Positions 14,844 through 23,471 of a DNA stretch of 43,851 nucleotides are shown one piece after another. Each line of letters opens with the position of its first letter. Position 1 is the first letter of the stretch. The position numbers and the translations under genes are program-made. This DNA is from JADFOJ01 sp041580235 (GTDB lineage Bacteria; Planctomycetota; Phycisphaerae; Phycisphaerales; SM1A02). Location: contig JBFGEG010000021.1 of the NCBI GenBank assembly GCA_041580235.1, positions 1 to 43,851 of the forward strand, in the 5' to 3' direction. The notes under the pieces are model-generated. The model was not told the origin of the DNA. It saw only the letters and a list, made by a program, of their open reading frames with translations, and did no database searches.

Positions 14844-15737
14844 ATGACCATGGCGGAAGTCAAGAGCTTGGCAGTCATCGGCGCGGGGACGATGGGGTCC
14901 GGCATCGCGTTGACGGCGGCCACCAGCGGGATTCGCGTCTACCAGATCGACATCAGCCCCCAGCAGGTCGAGCGGGCCAGGGCGTATCACACCAAGACGC
15001 TGAAACGCAACGTCGAGAAGCAGCGCATGACGCAGACGCAGGCAGACGAGGCCGCGGCCCGGATCAGCTACCACGGCGATGTCGCCGATGCCGCGGACGC
15101 CGACTGGGCGGTGGAGGCGGTGCTGGAGCAGATCGAGGTCAAGAAGAAGGTCTTCGCCACGTTGAAGCAGACCTTCCGCGACGACGTGGTTCTCGCCACC
15201 AACACGTCGTCGATCTCGATCTCACAGCTCGCGTCGGCGGTGGGAGATGCCGCCGATCGCGTGATCGGGATGCACTTTTTCAACCCCGTCCCCGTCATGA
15301 AGCTCGTCGAGGTCATCAAGGGCCAGCAGACCAGTGAAACCACCACGCAACGCACCCTTGCCCTGGCCGAGCGCATGGGCAAGACCCCCGTCCCCGCCAA
15401 CGACCGGCCGGGCTTCGTCAGCAACCGCGTGCTCATGCCCATGATCAACGAGGCGTTTCACGCCTGGGCCGAGGGCGTGGCCGAGCCCGAGCACATCGAC
15501 CAGATCATGGTCCTGGGCTGCGCGTTTCCCATGGGTCCCCTGCGTCTGGCCGATTACATCGGCCTCGACGTGTGCGTGAACATCATGAAGGTGATGCATG
15601 AGGGGCTTGGCGACGACAAGTACGCGCCGTGCCCCAGGCTCGTCGAGCTCGTCGATCAGGGCCGCCTCGGCGACAAGACGGGCCGCGGAGTCTTCGACTA
15701 CACGCAGCAGAAAGCGAAGAACACGGTCGGCGTCTAG
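14844..15737 (+). CDS. 3-Hydroxyacyl-CoA dehydrogenase (3-hydroxybutyryl-CoA type)
   Basis: The 297-aa enzyme has the NAD-binding fingerprint GAGTMGSG at residues 12-19, the catalytic histidine in GMHFFNPVP (H144) with the NTSS and RPGFVSNR segments, and the C-terminal PMGPLRLADYIGLD helix-domain signature. Family members oxidise (S)-3-hydroxyacyl-CoA to 3-ketoacyl-CoA with NAD+ or NADP+. The single-domain length (about 290) fits Hbd/FadB2 rather than the fused FadB multienzyme. It follows the methylcitrate genes on the same strand 95 bases after the preceding gene, so an operonic role in short-chain acyl-CoA metabolism is possible. It is convergent with the Ada gene, 4 bases between stops. 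Confidence 0.92.
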   Translation: MTMAEVKSLAVIGAGTMGSGIALTAATSGIRVYQIDISPQQVERARAYHTKTLKRNVEKQRMTQTQADEAAARISYHGDVADAADADWAVEAVLEQIEVKKKVFATLKQTFRDDVVLATNTSSISISQLASAVGDAADRVIGMHFFNPVPVMKLVEVIKGQQTSETTTQRTLALAERMGKTPVPANDRPGFVSNRVLMPMINEAFHAWAEGVAEPEHIDQIMVLGCAFPMGPLRLADYIGLDVCVNIMKVMHEGLGDDKYAPCPRLVELVDQGRLGDKTGRGVFDYTQQKAKNTVGV

Positions 15738-15741
15738 CCGG

Positions 15742-16845
15742 TCAAAACGCTGCGTGACTTCTCTCGACGCGCCGGGGCTCGGGCGTCGGGCGAAAGAGTT
15801 GCGCGGCGCCCTGCTCGTGGTCGAGCAGCCACTTCTTGCGCCACAGACCGCCGCCGTAGCCGCACAGCGTTCCGTCGGCGCGGACCACGCGGTGGCAGGG
15901 GATGATGATTGCCAGGCGGTTGTCGCCGTTGGCTCGGCCCACGGCGCGGGAGGCGCCCGGGCAGCCGAGATCGGCGGCGACTTGTGAGTACGACGTCGTC
16001 TCGCCGTAGGGGATTCGCCGCAGCCGGTCCCACACCCGTTGCTGGAAGGGCGTGCCGGGGATCACCAGGGGCACCGTGAAGGTCGTGAGCGTCCCGTCGA
16101 AATAGCGGGCCAGCTCGTCGGCGATGGTGTTGAGGTGCGGCGAGTCGCCGGGGACGATCGAGCAGTCCAGACGGCGGCGGAGCACGGTGATCTGCGTCTC
16201 GATGGCTCGGCGATCGACGAACTCCAGCAGGCACAGCCCCTCGTCGTTGGCCAGACCGAGCACGGGACCAAGGGGTGAGTCCAGCCAGCGGGCGAGCAGC
16301 AGGGCCCTGGTCCGGTTGCGTCCCGGCGGGCCGCCGAAGACACGCTCGAAGGCGTCGCGGAAGCCGCTGGTCGAGTCGTAGCCGTGGCGGTAGGCGACCT
16401 GGTTCATGTCGCGGCCGCGCCGGACCTCCGAGAGCGCCAGGCCCATCCGCCGCGCCCGGTGATAGGCGTGGAAGGTCATCCCGTAGTGCTGCTTGAAGTA
16501 GCGCCGGGCCCGGGCCGGGTCGATGGACATTGACCGCAGGTCGGTGTCGGTGACACGGGCCGTCGGCGAGCGCTCGACCCGGTCGAGCAGGGTCCTGACC
16601 CAGTCCGGTGCGACGCGGCCGTTATCCAGGGGCCGGCAGCGCTTGCAGGGGCGGTAGCCGGCCAGCACGGCCTCACGGGTCGCCGGGAAGTACTCCACGT
16701 TCTCCGGGCGCGGCTTCTTCGCCGTGCAGGTGGGCCGGCAGAAGATGCCCGTGGTCCGGACGCCCACGAAGAAGATCCCGTCGTAGGACGGGTCCCGCCG
16801 CACAAGGGCCTCGTACATCTCGGTGGGCCGTGGAAGTGTCTGCAT
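15742..16845 (-). CDS. ada: Ada: DNA methylphosphotriester / O6-methylguanine methyltransferase and regulator
   Basis: The 367-aa protein has three parts. Residues 10-75 carry the zinc cysteine cluster C36, C40, C67 and C70 that takes methyl groups from phosphotriesters and then switches on Ada. Residues 90-175 are an AraC-type helix-turn-helix (about 148-165: NQVAYRHGYDSTSGFRDAFE). Residues 185-350 are the alkylguanine transferase domain with PCHRV and acceptor cysteine C317, preceded by GRANGDNR. The start chosen is ATG 16845 (MQTLPRPTEMYEAL); a later ATG (MYEAL, 16818) also fits. It repairs O6-methylguanine and activates its own transcription. It stands alone here, without alkA or alkB, in 246 bases of upstream DNA that contain the bipartite palindromic repeat. 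No -10 seen. Confidence 0.93.
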   Translation of the reverse strand: MQTLPRPTEMYEALVRRDPSYDGIFFVGVRTTGIFCRPTCTAKKPRPENVEYFPATREAVLAGYRPCKRCRPLDNGRVAPDWVRTLLDRVERSPTARVTDTDLRSMSIDPARARRYFKQHYGMTFHAYHRARRMGLALSEVRRGRDMNQVAYRHGYDSTSGFRDAFERVFGGPPGRNRTRALLLARWLDSPLGPVLGLANDEGLCLLEFVDRRAIETQITVLRRRLDCSIVPGDSPHLNTIADELARYFDGTLTTFTVPLVIPGTPFQQRVWDRLRRIPYGETTSYSQVAADLGCPGASRAVGRANGDNRLAIIIPCHRVVRADGTLCGYGGGLWRKKWLLDHEQGAAQLFRPTPEPRRVERSHAAF

Positions 16846-16911
16846 GATCGTCAGGGTACCCTTGTCGAGACAACCGGCTACCGGTTTCTGAGCGCTGAAT
16901 TCTGGTTTTAC

Positions 16912-16992
16912 GACCCGGCGGATTCGATCCGCCGGGTCCGAGCGGGCGTGCTCGTTGGAGCGCTCCGGACGGCCCTCCGGGCCGACGCTCGC
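16912..16992. repeat. Bipartite palindromic repeat, copy 1 (modules A then B)
   Basis: Module A is a near-perfect hairpin: GACCCGGCGGAT (16912-16923), loop TCG, ATCCGCCGGGTC (16927-16938). Module B (16958-16992) is 35 nt that, reverse-complemented, matches 36694-36728 at 33 of 35 positions; it contains the palindromic GGCCCGGAGGGCC. The modules are separated by 19 nt. Here A precedes B in plus orientation with B inverted relative to copy 2. The rest of the 246-base gap upstream of ada shows nothing else. Confidence 0.8.
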
Positions 16993-17091
16993 CGCGGTGC
17001 CCCCGCACGCAGATTTCGGGCAATAGAACGGGCCGGCCGCGCATCATTCTGAGAGACCAGGTCCCTCGTATCATCTCCCGCGGAGGCCGTC

Positions 17092-18453
17092 ATGCCCACC
17101 CGAATCGCCGGACTCGCCGGACTCGCCGGACTCGCCGTGCTGGCCCTTGCTGCTCCGACGCCCGCGCCGGCGGACGCCCAGACCGAGGACCCCACGTCCC
17201 GGCGTCGGACCCCGGTCGTCGAGGTCTTCGAGACCGCCCGCGACGCGGTGGTCAACATCTCCTCCACCGAGCTCGTCCAGGTCCGCGACCCCTTCGACCG
17301 GCTGTTCGAGGGTTTTCTCGAACGACGCTCCCGGTCGCCGCGTCGATTCAAGCGAACCAGCGTCGGCAGCGGGTTCGTCGTCCACCCCGACGGCTACATC
17401 GTCACCAACGCGCACGTCGTGGCCCGCTCCACCGACCGCCGGGTGACCTTCGCCGACGGCCGCGAGTACGACGCCACCGTGGTGGCCGGCGATCGGGAGG
17501 CCGACGTGGCCATTCTCAAGATCGACGCCCCGAAGCCCCTGCTGACGCTCGCCTTCGGCCGGGGCGACGATCTCATGATCGGCGAGACGGTCATCGCCAT
17601 CGGCAACCCGCTCGGCTATCAGCACACGGTGACGGCGGGCGTCGTGAGCGCCGTCAACCGCGACCTGGAGTTCGCCGAGGATCAGGTGCTGCGTGGCCTG
17701 ATCCAGACGGACGCCAGCATCAACCCCGGCAACTCCGGGGGGCCCCTGCTCAACGTGCTCGGCGAGCTGATCGGCGTGAACACGGCCATCCGCGGCGACG
17801 CCCAGAACATCGGGTTTGCGATTCCCGTCGGCCGCCTGCGCCGCCTGCTGCCGGAGCTGCTCGACGTGGAGCGCCGCTACAAGATCCAGAGCGGCCTGAA
17901 GCTCAGCGCGGAGTTCGAGCCGCGTGTCATCGCCGTGGTCGAGGGCTCGCCGGCGGACCGCGCGGGGATCGCCGCGGGCGACGTCCTGCGCGAGGTCGAC
18001 GGCGCACCGGTCCAGGAGGTCGTCGACTTTCACATCGCGCTCATCGGGCGGCGGCCGGGTGACCGGCTGCGGCTGACGATGGCCCGAGAAGGCGACATCT
18101 TCGAGGCCGCGCTGCAACTGGTCGGTCGCGTCGCCCCCGACGCGGCGGCGCTCGTGCGGCGGCGTCTCGGCGTCGAGGTCCAGCCACTGCCGGAGAACCT
18201 GGCCCGAGACCTGGGTCTGCCCCGCGGCGGAGGACTGTTCATCGTCTCCGTCGAGCCGGGAAGCCCCGCCCAACAGGTCGGGATGCGGGCACGTGACGTG
18301 CTCGTGGCCCTGGGCCGCTACTACCCGACCACGGTGGAGGAGCTCGGTGAGCTGGCGGAGTACCTCGACCCGCAGGAGCGGGTCTCGGTCACCTACCTCC
18401 GCGTCAAGCCGCCCGCCATCATCCGGTACGAGGACCGGCTCACGGTCCGGTAG
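17092..18453 (+). CDS. DegP/HtrA-type periplasmic serine protease with two PDZ domains
   Basis: The 453-aa protein carries a signal peptide (MPTRIAGLAGLAGLAVLALAA) and a trypsin-like protease domain at about 70-245 with all three catalytic residues: H108 (NAHVV), D138 (ADVAIL) and S215 (GNSGGP). Two PDZ domains follow, about 265-350 (VIAVVEGSPADRAGI) and 358-450 (FIVSVEPGSPAQQVG). This is the HtrA/DegP/DegQ layout; such proteases degrade or hold misfolded envelope proteins and cooperate with stress-sensing systems. Length is typical. A short divergent/convergent neighbour, the methyltransferase gene, overlaps its 3' end by 14 bases on the opposite strand. The precise paralogue (DegP, DegQ or DegS) cannot be decided, so no symbol is given. 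Confidence 0.93.
   Translation: MPTRIAGLAGLAGLAVLALAAPTPAPADAQTEDPTSRRRTPVVEVFETARDAVVNISSTELVQVRDPFDRLFEGFLERRSRSPRRFKRTSVGSGFVVHPDGYIVTNAHVVARSTDRRVTFADGREYDATVVAGDREADVAILKIDAPKPLLTLAFGRGDDLMIGETVIAIGNPLGYQHTVTAGVVSAVNRDLEFAEDQVLRGLIQTDASINPGNSGGPLLNVLGELIGVNTAIRGDAQNIGFAIPVGRLRRLLPELLDVERRYKIQSGLKLSAEFEPRVIAVVEGSPADRAGIAAGDVLREVDGAPVQEVVDFHIALIGRRPGDRLRLTMAREGDIFEAALQLVGRVAPDAAALVRRRLGVEVQPLPENLARDLGLPRGGGLFIVSVEPGSPAQQVGMRARDVLVALGRYYPTTVEELGELAEYLDPQERVSVTYLRVKPPAIIRYEDRLTVR
17110..17136 (+). repeat. Three tandem 9-bp units in the HtrA signal peptide
   Basis: GGACTCGCC occurs three times without interruption (17110-17118, 17119-17127, 17128-17136), encoding GLA three times in the hydrophobic core. 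Slippage would lengthen or shorten the signal peptide in frame. Confidence 0.75.
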
Positions 18454-19120
18454 GCGACTTCGTCCCGAACAGGATCAGGTGGGCACCGAGCGACGGGAAC
18501 ACGTCGCCCAGACGTTCGCAGAGACTGCCGATGATCCGGCTGCGTCGCGTCGACACCAGGACGTGCGATGACGTCACGCGTCGAACGTCGAAGCCGCACT
18601 CACGGGCGAGCCGCGACAGCGTCGATCGGCTGTAGACGTGGTAGTGAAACTCCTCGTAGGCGAAGTGCGGCATTCGGCCGAAGGGCATGATCAGGCGGTT
18701 GACGAGGAAGAACAGGTTGGGGGTGGTGAGGGCGACCACGCCGCCGGGAGTGAGGATGCGGTGGATCCGCTCGAGAAAACGCCGGTCGTCATAAATATGC
18801 TCGATGATCTCGCCTGCAAAGACGACGTCGTACGCACCGTCGTCGGCGAAGTCGAACGGCTCGTTGCAGTCATGCTGGATGAACGTGATGCCGGCGTCGA
18901 CCGTCCGCGGGTGGACGTCCACCGCCGATTTTCTGAAATCTCCGTCGAGGAGATCGAGCAGGCCTCCCTTGGCGTAGCCGATCTCCAGCACGGCACGCGG
19001 TCCGCTGGTCGTGTCGAGGTGGCCGTGGTCGCGAAGCCAGCGGTGAACCTTGCGGATGCGTCCCGGGTCCGGCACCTCGAAGTCGGCGAACTCCGCCTGG
19101 CGTTCGTCCATGCCGGCCAT
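18440..19120 (-). CDS. Class I SAM-dependent methyltransferase
   Basis: The 226-aa protein has the Rossmann motif I VLEIGYAKGGLLDLL (about residues 44-58), an acidic end of strand 2 in SAVDVHPRTV, then DVVFAGEIIEHIYDD (motif II/post-I) and ILTPGGVVALTTPNL. This is the UbiE-like/Methyltransf_11 class; the acceptor is unknown. Starts MAGMDERQ at 19120 or MDERQ at 19111. It is divergent from the RNA-ligase-family gene, 40 bases apart, so the two share a promoter region. Its 3' end overlaps the convergent protease gene by 14 bases. Nothing in the context suggests a substrate. Confidence 0.82.
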   Translation of the reverse strand: MAGMDERQAEFADFEVPDPGRIRKVHRWLRDHGHLDTTSGPRAVLEIGYAKGGLLDLLDGDFRKSAVDVHPRTVDAGITFIQHDCNEPFDFADDGAYDVVFAGEIIEHIYDDRRFLERIHRILTPGGVVALTTPNLFFLVNRLIMPFGRMPHFAYEEFHYHVYSRSTLSRLARECGFDVRRVTSSHVLVSTRRSRIIGSLCERLGDVFPSLGAHLILFGTKSPTGP

Positions 19121-19160
19121 GATAGGGCGTCACGGCTCCGGTCGTTATCATTGGTGCGCC

Positions 19161-19721
19161 GTGTCGAAGCAGACGCGACAGAAGAACCTGCGTCTGTTCG
19201 TCGCCGTGTACCCGCCGGCCGAGTGTGCCGCGGCGCTGGTGAGATTGCTCGATCACGTGGAGCTCCCGGCCCACCGGCTCGTCCCCGTCGAGCAGGTACA
19301 CCTGACGCTGCAGTTCATCGGCGATACCCCGCCGCAGAAACTCGAGGCCGTGATCGAGACGGTGCAGCGCGCGACGGGTGGCCTCGGGGCCTTCGAGCTG
19401 ACTTTCCTTCGTCTCATGACGCTGCCGCCGCGCCGGCCGCGGCTGGTTGCGGCAGAGACCGACGCCCCCGCTGCGCTTCTGGAGCTTCACCGGCGTCTCG
19501 TCACGCGTCTGGCCCACGCCGCGCGACGCAATCCGGCCGATCGGTTCCGCCCGCACCTGACATTGTGCCGTTTTCGCGCGCCGAGCCGCATGGCGTCGCT
19601 GGACCATCCCCTGGAGCTCGAGCCGTTTTCCGTGGGCCGCATCGTGCTCATGCGCAGCACGCTCACCAGCGAGGGCGCGCAGCACCGGGAGGCAGCATCG
19701 ATTCCCCTGACGGGCAGTTGA
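19161..19721 (+). CDS. thpR: RNA 2',3'-cyclic phosphodiesterase (2'-5' RNA ligase family)
   Basis: The 186-aa protein has the two HxTx motifs of the 2H phosphoesterase superfamily, HLTL at residues 47-50 and HLTL at 132-135, in the usual half-to-half spacing, and the N-terminal LRLFVAVYPP. ThpR (YtfP/LigT) hydrolyses RNA 2',3'-cyclic phosphates and can ligate 2'-5' in vitro; the cellular target is not known. The start is GTG at 19161, since the upstream in-frame methionines overlap the divergent methyltransferase gene. Length (about 180) is typical. Confidence 0.88.
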   Translation: MSKQTRQKNLRLFVAVYPPAECAAALVRLLDHVELPAHRLVPVEQVHLTLQFIGDTPPQKLEAVIETVQRATGGLGAFELTFLRLMTLPPRRPRLVAAETDAPAALLELHRRLVTRLAHAARRNPADRFRPHLTLCRFRAPSRMASLDHPLELEPFSVGRIVLMRSTLTSEGAQHREAASIPLTGS

Positions 19722-19731
19722 GCGGATTGCG

Positions 19732-20031
19732 TCAGTCCCGCGGCTCGTCGCCGTTGGGTTCCGTCAGCGTCTCCTTGAGCGACTGGCTGGGTTTGAAGTT
19801 CACCGTCTTCGAGGCTTTGATCTCCATGGGCTGGCGTGTGGCCGGGTTGATCCCGGTGCGCGCGGGTCGGTCCTTCTTGGTGAAAGTCCCGAAACCCGAG
19901 ATCGTTACCGCGTCGTGATCTTCGATTCCCTTGCTTATTGACTTGATGACCGCTTCAATGGCCTTGCCGGCGGCGGTCTTTGATGAGCCGAGCTCCGCCG
20001 CGACGGCTTCAATGAGTTGGCCCTTGTTCAT
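19732..20031 (-). CDS. HU-family DNA-binding protein
   Basis: The 99-aa protein begins MNKGQLIEAVAAELGSSK and has the HU/IHF core: GFGTF, then the DNA-arm segment RTGINPATRQPMEIKASKTVNFKP with the proline that intercalates. Length is 90 for most HU proteins, so this has a short polar C-terminal extension (EPNGDEPRD). AGGAG seven bases before ATG 20031 fixes the start; the longer frame reaching 20139 is not supported. A nucleoid protein that bends DNA. HU or IHF subtype cannot be settled. It is divergent from the dehydrogenase gene (about 175 bases). Confidence 0.9.
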   Translation of the reverse strand: MNKGQLIEAVAAELGSSKTAAGKAIEAVIKSISKGIEDHDAVTISGFGTFTKKDRPARTGINPATRQPMEIKASKTVNFKPSQSLKETLTEPNGDEPRD

Positions 20032-20204
20032 GAAGAAACTCCTGAGGTCGAGAGCCGTTGAACCCGACGGCGGCGCCCTTCGTCCCGCCGGGGCTCGACG
20101 TGCAGGCAACGAATGTAGCACCGATGAACGCGCTGTCAATCAACGCCGGCGCCGCGGCGCGCTGACCGGATGGGTTCCAAAAAAAGTGTGAGTTGGTAAG
20201 TCAC

Positions 20205-21164
20205 GTGAGCGACGCAGAAACCGTCATCCAGACCGAGCACCTGGCCGCGGAGGCGGCGGCGTGGATGGCCCAACGGTGCCGCCTCGTGACATGTCCCGCA
20301 CACGATCCACGGTTCGGAGAGCTGGCGGCCGGTGCCGCCGGGCTTGTTGTGCGCACGTACACCGTCGTCAACGGGGCGCTTCTGGACGCCGCCCCGCGGC
20401 TGCGTGTCGTGGGACGGGCGGGAGCAGGGCTTGACAACATCGACGTCGCGGCGTGCCGGCAACGCCGCGTCGAGGTCGTGTATACGCCCGACGCCAACAC
20501 CCAAGCCGTGGTGGAGTTCGTGGTGGGCCGCCTCACGGCGGCGGTGCGGGAGGTAGACCGACTGTCCCATGCCGTGCCCCCGCAAGACTGGACGACGCTG
20601 CGTCGCCGCCATCCCGACCGTCCGCAGCTGAGCGAGATGACCTTCGGCATCCTGGGGCTGGGCCGCATCGGCCGGCGGCTCGCCGAAGTGGCTGCCGCGA
20701 TTGGGTTTGCACGTGTCCTGTACAACGATCTGGTGGAGATCCCCGCCGAGGGGCGTTTCGGGGCCGAGCCGGTCACCGCCGAGGCCCTTTTCGGCGAGTC
20801 GGACGTGGTCAGCGTCCACGTCGACGGCCGGCCGGCGAACCGTCGCTTCGTGGACGGGCGGCTTCTGGGCGTCATGAGGCCGCAGGTCATCTTCATCAAC
20901 ACGAGTCGTGGATTCGTTGTGGATAGCTCGGCGCTGGCGGCTTTCCTGCACGGGCACCCGCGGGCCCTGGCCATCCTGGACGTCCACGAGACCGAGCCGT
21001 TCGACAAGACGTACCCGCTGCTGGAGACGGGCAACGCCTGGCTCACGCCCCACGTCGCGGCGTCCACTGACCGGGCCGATCTGAATATGAGCTGGGTGGT
21101 GCGTGACGTGGCCGCCGTGCTCGAGGGACGGCCACCGCAGTCGCCCGCCCCGTACGCAGTATGA
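20205..21164 (+). CDS. D-2-hydroxyacid dehydrogenase family protein
   Basis: From GTG 20205 the protein has 319 residues; TTG 20193 is an alternative. The family marks are all present: dinucleotide motif GLGRIG (151-156), catalytic R235 (NTSRG), E264 (HETEP) and H283 (TPHVAAS). The family includes D-3-phosphoglycerate, glycerate, hydroxypyruvate and lactate dehydrogenases. SerA usually carries a C-terminal ACT or long regulatory domain, absent here, so a short-type enzyme is likely and no symbol is given. The enolase gene starts 16 bases downstream, suggesting co-transcription; a hydroxypyruvate/glycerate or 3-phosphoglycerate role would fit near glycolysis. Confidence 0.85.
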   Translation: MSDAETVIQTEHLAAEAAAWMAQRCRLVTCPAHDPRFGELAAGAAGLVVRTYTVVNGALLDAAPRLRVVGRAGAGLDNIDVAACRQRRVEVVYTPDANTQAVVEFVVGRLTAAVREVDRLSHAVPPQDWTTLRRRHPDRPQLSEMTFGILGLGRIGRRLAEVAAAIGFARVLYNDLVEIPAEGRFGAEPVTAEALFGESDVVSVHVDGRPANRRFVDGRLLGVMRPQVIFINTSRGFVVDSSALAAFLHGHPRALAILDVHETEPFDKTYPLLETGNAWLTPHVAASTDRADLNMSWVVRDVAAVLEGRPPQSPAPYAV

Positions 21165-21179
21165 TCGGGTCGGCCGCCC

Positions 21180-22475
21180 ATGGAATCCTTCATCGAGCTC
21201 ATCCACGCGCGCGAGATCCTCGATTCGCGCGGCAACCCGACGTTGGAGTGCGAGGTGGCCCTGGCCGGCGGGGCCACGGGGCGGGCGGCCGTGCCCTCCG
21301 GGGCGAGCACCGGCGACCTGGAGGCGGTCGAGCTGCGCGACGGCGACGCCGATCGCTTCGCCGGCAAGGGCGTCCGCACGGCGGTGAACAACGTCAACGA
21401 GACGATCAGCCCGAACCTGGTCGGTCTCGACGCCTGCGACCAGGAGATGATCGACGCCCTGCTTCGCGAGATCGACGGCACGCCGAACAAGGGCCGCCTC
21501 GGGGCCAACGCCGCCCTCGGCGTGTCGCTGGCCGTGGCTCACGCGGCGGCCGAGGCGACTCGCCAGCCGCTGTACCGGTACCTGGGCGGGACCGCGGCGC
21601 GGGTGATGCCTGCGCCGATGCTCAACATACTCAATGGGGGCAAGCACGCCGACAACACGCTCGACTTCCAGGAGTTCATGATCCAGCCGTGGGGTTTCGA
21701 CACCTTTCAGGAGGCGCTGCGGGCGGGTGTGGAGATCTACCACGTCCTTCGCGGCGTCCTCAACGATCGCGGGCTCTCCACCGCGGTGGGCGACGAGGGG
21801 GGGTTCGCGCCCGACCTGGCCGACAACGAGCAGCCGCTGCGTCTCATCGAGGAGGCGGTGGAGAAGTCGGGCTACACGTTCGGGGACCAGGTCTTCATCG
21901 CCCTCGATCCGGCCACCAGCGAGCTGGCGAAGGAAGCGGGGTCGGGCAACGGCCCGGCCGGCTACCGCTTCTTCAAGTCGAGCCCCGATCGCGTCGCGTC
22001 GTCGGACGAGATGATCGATCTCTGGTGCGACTGGTGCGACCGGTATCCGATCCGCTCGATCGAGGACGGGCTTGCCGAGGACGACTGGACCGGCTGGGCC
22101 AAGCTCACCGAGCGGTTGGGCGGCCGCGTCCAGCTCGTGGGAGACGACCTGTTCGTCACCAACGCGAAGATCCTGCGGCGCGGCCTCGATGAGAAGTGTG
22201 CCAACGCCATCCTTGTCAAGGTCAACCAGATCGGGACGCTCAGCGAGACCTTCGAGGCGGTCAACCTGGCCATGCGCAACCGCTACGCGGCGGTGATCAG
22301 CCACCGCTCCGGCGAGACGGAAGACGCGACGATCGCCGACATCGCCGTGGCCACGAACTGCGGTCAGATCAAGACCGGCGCCCCGTGCCGCTCCGACCGT
22401 ACCGCCAAGTACAACCAGCTCCTGCGGATCGCCGAGGACCTCGGTGATCGGGCCGAGTACGGCGGCAAGGGCTAG
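21180..22475 (+). CDS. eno: Enolase
   Basis: The 431-aa protein is a complete enolase: it starts MESFIELIHAREILDSRG, has VPSGASTG near residue 40, the metal-binding and loop segments DEGGFAPDL, SIEDGLAEDD and VGDDLFVTN, and the catalytic lysines in KVNQIGT and the SHRSGETED active-site loop. It interconverts 2-phosphoglycerate and phosphoenolpyruvate and in many bacteria also sits in the RNA degradosome. Length is normal. It is 16 bases after the dehydrogenase stop and followed by a 350-base gap. Confidence 0.97.
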   Translation: MESFIELIHAREILDSRGNPTLECEVALAGGATGRAAVPSGASTGDLEAVELRDGDADRFAGKGVRTAVNNVNETISPNLVGLDACDQEMIDALLREIDGTPNKGRLGANAALGVSLAVAHAAAEATRQPLYRYLGGTAARVMPAPMLNILNGGKHADNTLDFQEFMIQPWGFDTFQEALRAGVEIYHVLRGVLNDRGLSTAVGDEGGFAPDLADNEQPLRLIEEAVEKSGYTFGDQVFIALDPATSELAKEAGSGNGPAGYRFFKSSPDRVASSDEMIDLWCDWCDRYPIRSIEDGLAEDDWTGWAKLTERLGGRVQLVGDDLFVTNAKILRRGLDEKCANAILVKVNQIGTLSETFEAVNLAMRNRYAAVISHRSGETEDATIADIAVATNCGQIKTGAPCRSDRTAKYNQLLRIAEDLGDRAEYGGKG

Positions 22476-22825
22476 GTCCTGCCGGACGGCCTCCGCCGCC
22501 GTCGGAGCACGCTCATCTCCGCCGTAGCGTCGTCGCCGAGTCTCCGGGTGTCCAGAGAACGTGCCGTCGATTCGGCTCCCACCACGGCGAAGAGCATCTC
22601 AGTCATCTGACGACGCGAGCCGTCGGACAGGACCTCGAAGGCTCAACCACACGCAAGACCTGCTGCGACCCGGCAGCGTGTCCGCTCACACCCGGCATCC
22701 GATAACACCGTCCGGCGTCGGAGGCGGTAGGCGCCGATCGAACGCCGGCGCCCCTTGGTCAAGTCTCCGTTTCATCCAGCCGATGCGATCCTGTCCGGTG
22801 GAACTCCTAGAAGAAGGGAAGAAAC
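22476..22825. other. Intergenic region between enolase and TlpA-like gene
   Basis: No gene is supported in these 350 bases. Just after the enolase stop there is a GC-rich GACGGC...GCCGTC hairpin (about 22489-22509) without a T run, and a stretch resembling module B of the repeats at 16958 and 36694 only loosely. The TlpA-like gene's ribosome site AAGGGAAG lies at the right end. No convincing -35/-10 pair was found. Confidence 0.4.
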
Positions 22826-23347
22826 ATGCAGCGCATCGTGAAGCGAACGTTGGGGCTTGGTTGTGGTCTTGCACTCCTGTGCGGCGCCCTGAGCGGCTGC
22901 AGCTCGAAGGCGACGGACTGGACGTTCACCGATGCCCAGGGATCCGTCCGCAACCTCTCCGACTATCAGGGCCAGGTCGTGGTGATCGGCTTCTCGAACA
23001 CGTGGTGCGATCCGTGCCAGAACGCCGCTCTCCACATGCAGTCCCTGCAGGAGAAGTTCGGCGGCCAGGGCGTCAAGATCCTCTCGGTCAGCTCCTGGGA
23101 GCAGGGTAATCCCGAGCAGTACATGTCCGAGAACGGGTTCACCTACGGCGTCATGCTCAACGGCACCGAGCTGGCCCAGCAGTACAAGGTGACCCGCCTT
23201 CCCACGTTCATCGTCATCGGCGTCAACGGAAAGGTCATCTATCGCCACAACGGCATGGGTAAGAGCACGCCCGCCAGGATCACCAAGGTGGTTGAGAAGC
23301 ATCTGCGCAAGCACGGAGGCGACGCGTTCGCCAAGCACAACGGCTGA
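22826..23347 (+). CDS. Thioredoxin-like lipoprotein (TlpA/ResA type)
   Basis: The 173-aa protein is a predicted lipoprotein: hydrophobic h-region, then lipobox LSGC with acylated C25. The thioredoxin fold follows, with the active site WCDPC (C61, C64), ahead of which is a YQGQVVVIGF strand typical of peroxiredoxin-like AhpC/TSA/TlpA proteins, and the cis-proline LPTF near residue 129. It probably reduces or exchanges disulfides on the periplasmic side, for example in cytochrome c maturation. GAAGGGAAG ahead of the ATG is a good ribosome site. A strong terminator follows the stop, so it is a one-gene unit. Confidence 0.85.
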   Translation: MQRIVKRTLGLGCGLALLCGALSGCSSKATDWTFTDAQGSVRNLSDYQGQVVVIGFSNTWCDPCQNAALHMQSLQEKFGGQGVKILSVSSWEQGNPEQYMSENGFTYGVMLNGTELAQQYKVTRLPTFIVIGVNGKVIYRHNGMGKSTPARITKVVEKHLRKHGGDAFAKHNG

Positions 23348-23377
23348 GCGAGCGACGATCGCGAGAGCCACCGGCAG

Positions 23378-23412
23378 GACAGACCCGCTCAGGCGGGTCT
23401 GTCCGTTTGTTT
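23378..23412 (+). terminator. Rho-independent terminator after the TlpA-like gene
   Basis: GACAGACCCGC (23378-23388), loop TCAG, GCGGGTCTGTC (23393-23403) is a perfect 11-bp hairpin followed by CGTTTGTTT. It closes the plus-strand gene and may also help the convergent minus-strand permease gene end at 23463. Confidence 0.88.
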
Positions 23413-23454
23413 AAGAAGCGGTTCGGGGTTGGGGCGCGCCGCCGGCCATTGATG

Positions 23455-23471
23455 CCTGATGGCTAATGGCT
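23455..23471 (-). repeat. 17-bp repeat, copy 1, containing the oppB stop
   Basis: On the minus strand it reads AGCCATTAGCCATCAGG. It differs at one base from the copy at 26334-26350, which lies inverted on the other side of the two-gene transporter cassette. The permease's last codons and stop (CAT TAG) are inside it. Confidence 0.7.

Noticed and set aside
20136..22304. Minus-strand frame (722 codons) through dehydrogenase and enolase
   Set aside because: It covers two well-supported plus-strand genes and contains no family motif.
22489..22509. GC hairpin after enolase as a terminator
   Set aside because: No T run follows, and such hairpins are frequent by chance in this DNA; kept only as a note.
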